A program made the translations under genes and the position numbers. From contig JAYENR010000195.1 of the NCBI GenBank assembly GCA_034722175.1, forward strand, positions 1 through 7,491: a stretch of 7,491 nt of DNA, in the 5' to 3' direction. Origin of the DNA: Thiomicrorhabdus sp034722175. GTDB taxonomy: Bacteria; Pseudomonadota; Gammaproteobacteria; Thiomicrospirales; Thiomicrospiraceae. Under the pieces are notes generated by a model that had not been told where the DNA came from, made no database searches, and saw only the letters and a list, made by a program, of their open reading frames with translations. Of the stretch, positions 6,148-7,491 are shown in pieces. Numbering within the stretch: position 1 is the stretch's first letter; the number at the start of each line of letters is the position of its first letter.

Positions 6148-7005
6148 ATGGCAATGGTAATTAATACAAATATGGGTTCATTGAATGCAGTTCGCATGTT
6201 GGATTCAACATCAAAAGAACAAAGTACATCAATGGAGCGTTTAACATCTGGTTTAAGAATTAATAGAGCAGCAGATGATGCTGCTGGTTTAGCGGTAGCG
6301 GAAAAGATGACTACGCAAATCAGAGGAACAGATCAGGCTATTCGCAATGCAAGCGACGGCATTTCAATGGTGCAAACTATGGATGGTGCGGTTGAAGAGA
6401 TTGTGAACATGTTACAGCGTATGAGAGAGTTGGGTGTTCAAGCGTTAAATGGTAACTATACAGCAGACAATAGAACTCAAATGGATACAGAGTTTGATCA
6501 GTTAAAACTTGAAATTGACCGTGTGGCACAAACCACAACTTTTAATGATCAGAAAATTTTGAACGCATCGGCTAGCAGTAATTCGTTAGCACAACAATTT
6601 CATGTTGGTTGGGACACTGGAAATGAGAATAAGATCTCTGTTAGTGCTTTGAACTTTGGTGTGAGCGCTTTATCTGGTGGAGGTGGATTTGTACTTAGTA
6701 ACTTGTCTTTGGCTAATTCAGTATCTGCGGCATCTGTAGCAATCTCTGAGATTGACGGAGTGTTATCTACCATTAACTTGCAGCGTGCTTCTTGGGGTGC
6801 GGTTCAGAATAGATTGGAATCTACCGTATCTAACTTAAGTAATGTGAATGAAAATATGAATGCATCACGTTCACGAGTTATTGATGCAGATTTTGCGAAG
6901 GAAAGTGCCAACTTAGCTAGAACTCAAGTGCTACAACAAGCAGGGATGAGTATGTTAAGTCAGGCTAATCAATCGTCACAAAATGTATTGCAGCTTTTGC
7001 AATAG
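6148..7005 (+). CDS. fliC: Flagellin (complete, short form)
   Basis: This is the filament protein, exported through the flagellar type III apparatus and polymerised at the tip. The 285 residues contain the N-terminal D0/D1 domain (1 to about 140; MAMVINTN, MERLTSGLRINRAADDAAGLAV at 29-50, NMLQRMRELGVQALNGNYT at 87-105) and the C-terminal D1/D0 domain (about 200-285; ISEIDGVLSTIN, RSRVIDADFAKESANLARTQ and LLQ at the very end). Only about 60 residues lie between, so the surface D2/D3 domains are essentially absent. Residues 141-200 hold 14 Ser and 1 Thr and one GGGG stretch, which makes them the likely O-glycan acceptor area. No Cys and no signal peptide are present, as usual for flagellins. 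ATG 6148 follows AAGGGAG (6134-6140) with good spacing. It is preceded by the Maf gene and followed by a second flagellin. Whether it is the major or a minor filament subunit cannot be told. Confidence 0.97.
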   Translation: MAMVINTNMGSLNAVRMLDSTSKEQSTSMERLTSGLRINRAADDAAGLAVAEKMTTQIRGTDQAIRNASDGISMVQTMDGAVEEIVNMLQRMRELGVQALNGNYTADNRTQMDTEFDQLKLEIDRVAQTTTFNDQKILNASASSNSLAQQFHVGWDTGNENKISVSALNFGVSALSGGGGFVLSNLSLANSVSAASVAISEIDGVLSTINLQRASWGAVQNRLESTVSNLSNVNENMNASRSRVIDADFAKESANLARTQVLQQAGMSMLSQANQSSQNVLQLLQ

Positions 7006-7021
7006 ATAAATAAATTTTTAC

Positions 7022-7043
7022 AATGGGTAGAGATGCTCATTTT
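7022..7043 (+). terminator. Possible weak terminator after flagellin 1
   Basis: AATGGGTA (7022-7029) pairs with TGCTCATT (7034-7041), including two G-T pairs, around a GAGA loop of the stable GNRA class. TTTT (7040-7043) overlaps the stem foot. It lies 17 nt after the flagellin stop. The stem is weak and the T run short, so it may only be a 3' stabilising hairpin. Confidence 0.35.
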
Positions 7044-7052
7044 AATACAAGA

Positions 7053-7070
7053 TTTGGGGACTTACCCAAA
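7053..7070 (+). other. Inverted repeat TTTGGG / CCCAAA
   Basis: A perfect 6-bp stem, TTTGGG (7053-7058) with CCCAAA (7065-7070), surrounds a 6-nt loop. No T run follows, so it is not a standard terminator. It could be an operator-like site or a 3' processing hairpin. Confidence 0.35.
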
Positions 7071-7090
7071 CAGAATCTGCCACCTAGTGG

Positions 7091-7098
7091 GCGGATAA
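7091..7098 (+). promoter_or_regulatory. Sigma-28-like -10 element before flagellin 2
   Basis: GCGGATAA matches the sigma-28 -10 consensus GCCGATAA at 7 of 8 positions, 60 nt before the second flagellin start. The expected -35 position (about 7072-7079) reads AGAATCTG and matches poorly, so only half the promoter is convincing. The predicted transcript start would be near 7105. Confidence 0.4.
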
Positions 7099-7141
7099 CT
7101 AAAAGTTAGCAACCCTGCTAGGGCAAGACTAACATTTTTTT
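7096..7141 (+). promoter_or_regulatory. Candidate attenuator-like structured leader before flagellin 2
   Basis: GTTAG (7105-7109) can pair with CTAAC (7129-7133), enclosing an inner CCCT/AGGG stem (7113-7116 with 7120-7123). Seven T (7135-7141) follow after one A, so the fold resembles an intrinsic terminator with internal loops. The same AGTTA (7104-7108) can instead pair with TAACT (7096-7100) upstream. TAGCA (7107-7111) can pair with TGCTA (7116-7120). These pairings exclude one another. The region may be the terminator of flagellin 1, an attenuator, or a structured mRNA leader. No known riboswitch class was recognised. Confidence 0.4.
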
Positions 7142-7158
7142 ATAAAAGGAGATTTATC

Positions 7159-7491
7159 ATGGCAATGGTAATCAATACAAATATGGCCGCAATCAATGCG
7201 AACCGTGTGTTAGATAAAACAAGTCTCGAACAAGCAACAGCAATGGAGCGTTTGACATCTGGTAAACAGATTAATAGTGCTGCGGATAATGCTGCTGGTC
7301 TTGCGATTACAACAGGTATGACGACTCAGATCATGGGTACTGATCAGGCTGTTAAAAACGCAAATGACGGTATCTCTATGGTGCAAACTATGGATGGTGC
7401 GGTAGAGGAAGTTGTCAATATGCTTCAGCGTATGCGTGAGTTAGGTGTTCAGGCTATGAATGGTAACTATACTTCTGAAAACCGTGCGCAA
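7159..7491 (+). CDS. Second flagellin (5' part, runs off the window)
   Basis: The first 111 codons of a flagellin paralog are visible, covering D0 and the start of D1. The start at ATG 7159 has the strong ribosome binding site AAGGAGA (7146-7152). Conserved words are MAMVINTNM, MERLTSGKQINSAADNAAGLAI (29-50), DGISMVQTMDGAVEE (70-84) and NMLQRMRELGVQAMNGNYT (87-105). By direct comparison 85 of 111 residues match the upstream flagellin. Differences cluster in the first 70 residues, for example AADN in place of AADD, and ITTGM in place of VAEKM. From about residue 70 onward the two are nearly the same. This is a tandem duplicate, and its variable region and C terminus lie beyond the window. Confidence 0.96.
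   Translation, partial: MAMVINTNMAAINANRVLDKTSLEQATAMERLTSGKQINSAADNAAGLAITTGMTTQIMGTDQAVKNANDGISMVQTMDGAVEEVVNMLQRMRELGVQAMNGNYTSENRAQ

Larger units (their letters stand above)
7006..7158. other. 153-nt intergenic region between the two flagellins, hairpin-rich
   Basis: No coding frame is credible here. Four to five short inverted repeats occupy most of the gap (7022-7041, 7053-7070, 7080-7090, 7096-7108, 7105-7133), together with a sigma-28-like -10 word and a strong ribosome binding site, AAGGAGA (7146-7152). The density of paired segments is higher than in the gap before the first flagellin. Confidence 0.6.

Noticed and set aside
7006..7158. Known riboswitch (cyclic-di-GMP, preQ1, glycine) in the flagellin 2 leader
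   Set aside because: The paired segments do not show the conserved core bases I know for those classes, so it is reported only as a structured leader.
6148..7491. Frameshifted or split single flagellin gene
   Set aside because: The first flagellin has a complete C terminus ending in LLQ, and the second has its own ribosome binding site and full N terminus, so these are two genes.

Overview
The window is a piece of a flagellar glycosylation and filament locus. It probably comes from a moderately AT-rich, motile gammaproteobacterium. Short flagellins, sigma-28-type promoter words and a nonulosonic-acid operon next to flagellin genes would fit marine sulfur-oxidiser relatives such as the Thiomicrospira/Hydrogenovibrio group. 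That placement is an impression from protein style only, because no rRNA or other marker is present.

Positions 1-5922 hold five tightly packed plus-strand genes that read as one operon. They are the 3' end of a NeuB/LegI-type nonulosonic acid synthase; a NeuC/LegG-type hydrolysing NDP-sugar 2-epimerase (4-nt overlap with neuB); a CBS-domain plus sugar-nucleotidyltransferase fusion of the PtmE type (9-nt gap); a CMP-nonulosonate cytidylyltransferase of the LegF/NeuA/PtmB type (21-nt gap); and a large Maf-family (DUF115) motility accessory factor (15-nt gap). The PtmE-type protein is the best argument that the sugar is legionaminic acid or a derivative, made through GDP-linked intermediates, rather than plain sialic acid. 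The LegB, LegC and LegH steps are not in the window and would be expected upstream of position 1.

Positions 5923-6147 are a 225-nt gap. It holds a strong intrinsic terminator, a sigma-28-like promoter and a 5'-proximal hairpin. Positions 6148-7005 encode a complete short flagellin (285 aa) with a Ser-rich middle segment. Positions 7006-7158 are a 153-nt gap unusually rich in hairpins, including one followed by a run of seven T that competes with alternative pairings. Position 7159 to the end is the first 111 codons of a second flagellin, about 77% identical to the first over that stretch.

As a working model, the operon makes an activated CMP-nonulosonic acid, Maf transfers it to Ser/Thr of the flagellins in the cytoplasm, and the modified flagellins are exported and polymerised. 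The sugar genes and the flagellins are separated by a terminator and so are probably transcribed independently. No tRNA, rRNA, CRISPR array, insertion sequence or integrase was seen, and no reverse-strand gene looks real.
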